64,000 bases of DNA from CAVQJU01 sp963729215 (lineage in GTDB: Bacteria > Acidobacteriota > Vicinamibacteria > Vicinamibacterales > CAVVIG01): the NCBI GenBank assembly GCA_963729215.1, contig CAVSND010000030.1, forward strand, positions 189,797 through 253,796. The letters are read 5' to 3'. This document shows, in pieces, positions 62,548 through 64,000 of the stretch. Position numbers and translations under genes: made by a program. The notes beneath the pieces are model-generated. The model made no database searches. It was not told where the DNA came from and was given only the letters and a program-made list of their open reading frames with translations. Positions within the stretch are counted from its first letter, which is position 1; each line of letters starts with the position of its first letter.

Positions 62548-64000
62548 ATGTCGCGGTTTTCCCTCCGCAACCCCTACTTCATCATCGTCGTCTGCCTGAT
62601 CGTGATCGTCGTCGGGTTGACGAGCGTCGCGCGGATGCCGGTCGATCTGTTTCCCGACATCAACATCCCGCAGGTCGCCGTCCTGACGTTCTACAACGGC
62701 ATGCCACCCGAGCAGATCGAGAACGACATCACCGGCCGCTTCGAGCGCTTCTTCACGCTCGGCGCGGGCATCGACCATATGGAGTCGCGATCGCTTCCGG
62801 GCGTCAGCATCATCCGGGTGTTCTTCCAGCCGGGCACGAACGCTGATTCCGACGTCACGGAGATCTCGAACCTGGCCATGGCCGACTTGCGTCGGCTGCC
62901 GCCCGGCACGCTGCCGCCAGTCGTGCAGAAGTTCGATGCGTCGAGCCTGCCGGTCGCGCTGATCACCCTCAAGGGCGAAGGCCTGAGCGAAACGACCCTG
63001 CGCGACACGGGCCAGTTCACGATCCGCAACCAGCTCGCGGGCGTGGCTGGCGCCTCTGTGCCGCAGCCGTTCGGCGGCAAGTACCGCCAGATCATGGTGT
63101 ACGTCGATCCGGCCAAGCTGCAGGCGTACCAGATGAGCCCGATGGACGTGGTGCGCGCCGTGAACAACGCCAACCTCATCCTGCCGTCTGGCGACGTGAA
63201 GATCGGGCCGTACGACTACACGCTGTTCACCAACAGCCAGTTCAGGAACGTGCCAGACATCAACCAGATTCCGCTCAAGACCGCCGAAAACGGATCGATG
63301 GTCCGCGTGGCCGACATCGGCCATGCCGAGGACGCGAACCAGATCCAGAACAACATCGTGCAGGTGGACGGGCAGCGGTCGGCGTTCCTGCCGGTCATGA
63401 AACAGGGCGGTGACACCAACACGATCGCCGTCGTGGACGGCATCAAGGATGTCGTCGGGCGGCTCCTGGACGTGCCGTCGCAGCTGAAGGCCGACATCGT
63501 CTTCGATCAGTCCCTGTTCGTGAAACGCGCGATCGAGACGCTGCTCGACGAAGGCGGCATCGGCCTGCTGCTGACGGGCATCATGGTGCTCGTCTTCCTC
63601 GGCAGCATCCGCGCGACGGCCGGCGTGTTCCTGGCGATTCCGATGTCAGTGCTCGCGGCGATTATCGCCCTCTATGCGGGCGGCAGCTCGATCAACACAA
63701 TGGTGCTCGCCGGCTTCGCGCTCGTGTTCTCGCGCCTGATCGATAACGCCGTTATCGTGCTCGAGAACATCTTCCGCCACCTCGAAATGGGCGAGCCGCC
63801 GGCGGTGGCGGCCGAGAAAGGCGGCGACGAGGTGTCAATGGCTGTCCTCGCCGCCACGCTGACGAGCTCGATTGTCTTCTTCCCGGTGACGTTCCTCTAC
63901 GGCGTGAGCCGATTCCTGTTCTCGGCGTTGGCGCTGGCTGTCGTGCTGGCGCTCTTCGCGTCGTACTTCGTCGCGATGACCGTCGTGCCGCTGTTCTGCG
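62548..64000 (+). CDS. RND-family efflux permease, 3' end beyond the window
   Basis: ATG 62548 (RBS GGAG, TAATG context) begins MSRFSLRNPYFIIVVCLIVIVVG, the first helix of an AcrB/CzcA-like pump. Then come MPVDLFPDINIPQVAV, the porter domain (PPEQIENDITGRFERFF) and helices 2-4 (LLLTGIMVLVFLGSIRAT, VLAGFALVFSRLIDNAVIVLENIFRH). In the helix-4 region the usual D-D pair reads SRLIDNAVIVLEN, retaining one Asp. About 484 residues are visible of roughly 1050. Substrate is unknown; the adaptor type suggests hydrophobic compounds more than metals. Confidence 0.9.
   Translation, partial: MSRFSLRNPYFIIVVCLIVIVVGLTSVARMPVDLFPDINIPQVAVLTFYNGMPPEQIENDITGRFERFFTLGAGIDHMESRSLPGVSIIRVFFQPGTNADSDVTEISNLAMADLRRLPPGTLPPVVQKFDASSLPVALITLKGEGLSETTLRDTGQFTIRNQLAGVAGASVPQPFGGKYRQIMVYVDPAKLQAYQMSPMDVVRAVNNANLILPSGDVKIGPYDYTLFTNSQFRNVPDINQIPLKTAENGSMVRVADIGHAEDANQIQNNIVQVDGQRSAFLPVMKQGGDTNTIAVVDGIKDVVGRLLDVPSQLKADIVFDQSLFVKRAIETLLDEGGIGLLLTGIMVLVFLGSIRATAGVFLAIPMSVLAAIIALYAGGSSINTMVLAGFALVFSRLIDNAVIVLENIFRHLEMGEPPAVAAEKGGDEVSMAVLAATLTSSIVFFPVTFLYGVSRFLFSALALAVVLALFASYFVAMTVVPLFC

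Overview
The window is GC-rich bacterial chromosome, coding-dense on both strands. It most resembles an Acidobacteriota genome, probably a Vicinamibacteria-type lineage. The grounds are an Oar-like TonB receptor with an N-terminal carboxypeptidase-regulatory domain, two copies of a roughly 335-residue secreted family that I associate with Acidobacteriota, an imuA-imuB-dnaE2 mutasome operon, an STAS-MlaE/MCE operon, and abundant short-unit intergenic repeats. The taxonomic placement is inference, not the result of a search.

Layout. 0-4.3 kb: a 5'-truncated hypothetical gene, a secreted amidase and a conserved protein of unknown function. 4.4-9.4 kb: a Csu-like (archaic) chaperone-usher pilus operon with spore-coat-U-domain subunits, almost every gene interrupted by a frameshift. 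9.6-12.3 kb: alpha-carbonic anhydrase translationally coupled to a Cys-less asparagine-synthetase homologue. 12.5-15.3 kb: M48 protease, lipoprotein, cold-shock protein. 15.3-18.8 kb: an Mla-type lipid transport operon (STAS-MlaE permease, ATPase, MCE protein, auxiliary lipoprotein), then initiator tRNA-Met. 19.5-22 kb: threonine dehydratase and 5'-nucleotidase. 22-28.8 kb: an apparent aromatic-ester/ferulate pathway (tannase/feruloyl esterase, hydratase-dehydrogenase fusion, feruloyl-CoA synthetase-like ligase, amidohydrolase). 29.7-31.6 kb: msrP-msrQ periplasmic methionine sulfoxide repair. 31.6-36.4 kb: a SpoIID-metalloprotease fusion, an esterase, a SET-domain protein and two radical SAM enzymes. 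36.4-38.8 kb: TonB receptor. 39.4-45.1 kb: imuA-imuB-dnaE2. 45.2-49.5 kb: MFS exporter, NTF2-like protein, DUF190/CrcB pair, nickel-type permease, DsbD-alpha-like protein. 49.6-59.8 kb: a phosphate-linked block (PhoB/PhoR-type regulator pair, Pit transporter, DUF47 protein, GlgC, a large TonB receptor) with two good candidate Pho boxes. 60-64 kb: an RraA-like protein and the start of an RND efflux system, cut by the window end.

The most unusual structure is repetitive. Several unrelated families of 7-9-bp degenerate tandem units, often arranged as left arm, loop, inverted right arm, sit between genes. They also lie inside the reading frames of imuB and dnaE2, where 7-bp units are translated as 7-residue peptide repeats. 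In dnaE2 one array flanks an inserted four-cysteine zinc ribbon.

More than twenty apparent single-base frameshifts, several in homopolymers, break otherwise well-conserved genes, mostly at 4-25 kb and 61-62.5 kb. Residual assembly or sequencing error is the simplest explanation, so broken genes are annotated here over their full reconstructed span.
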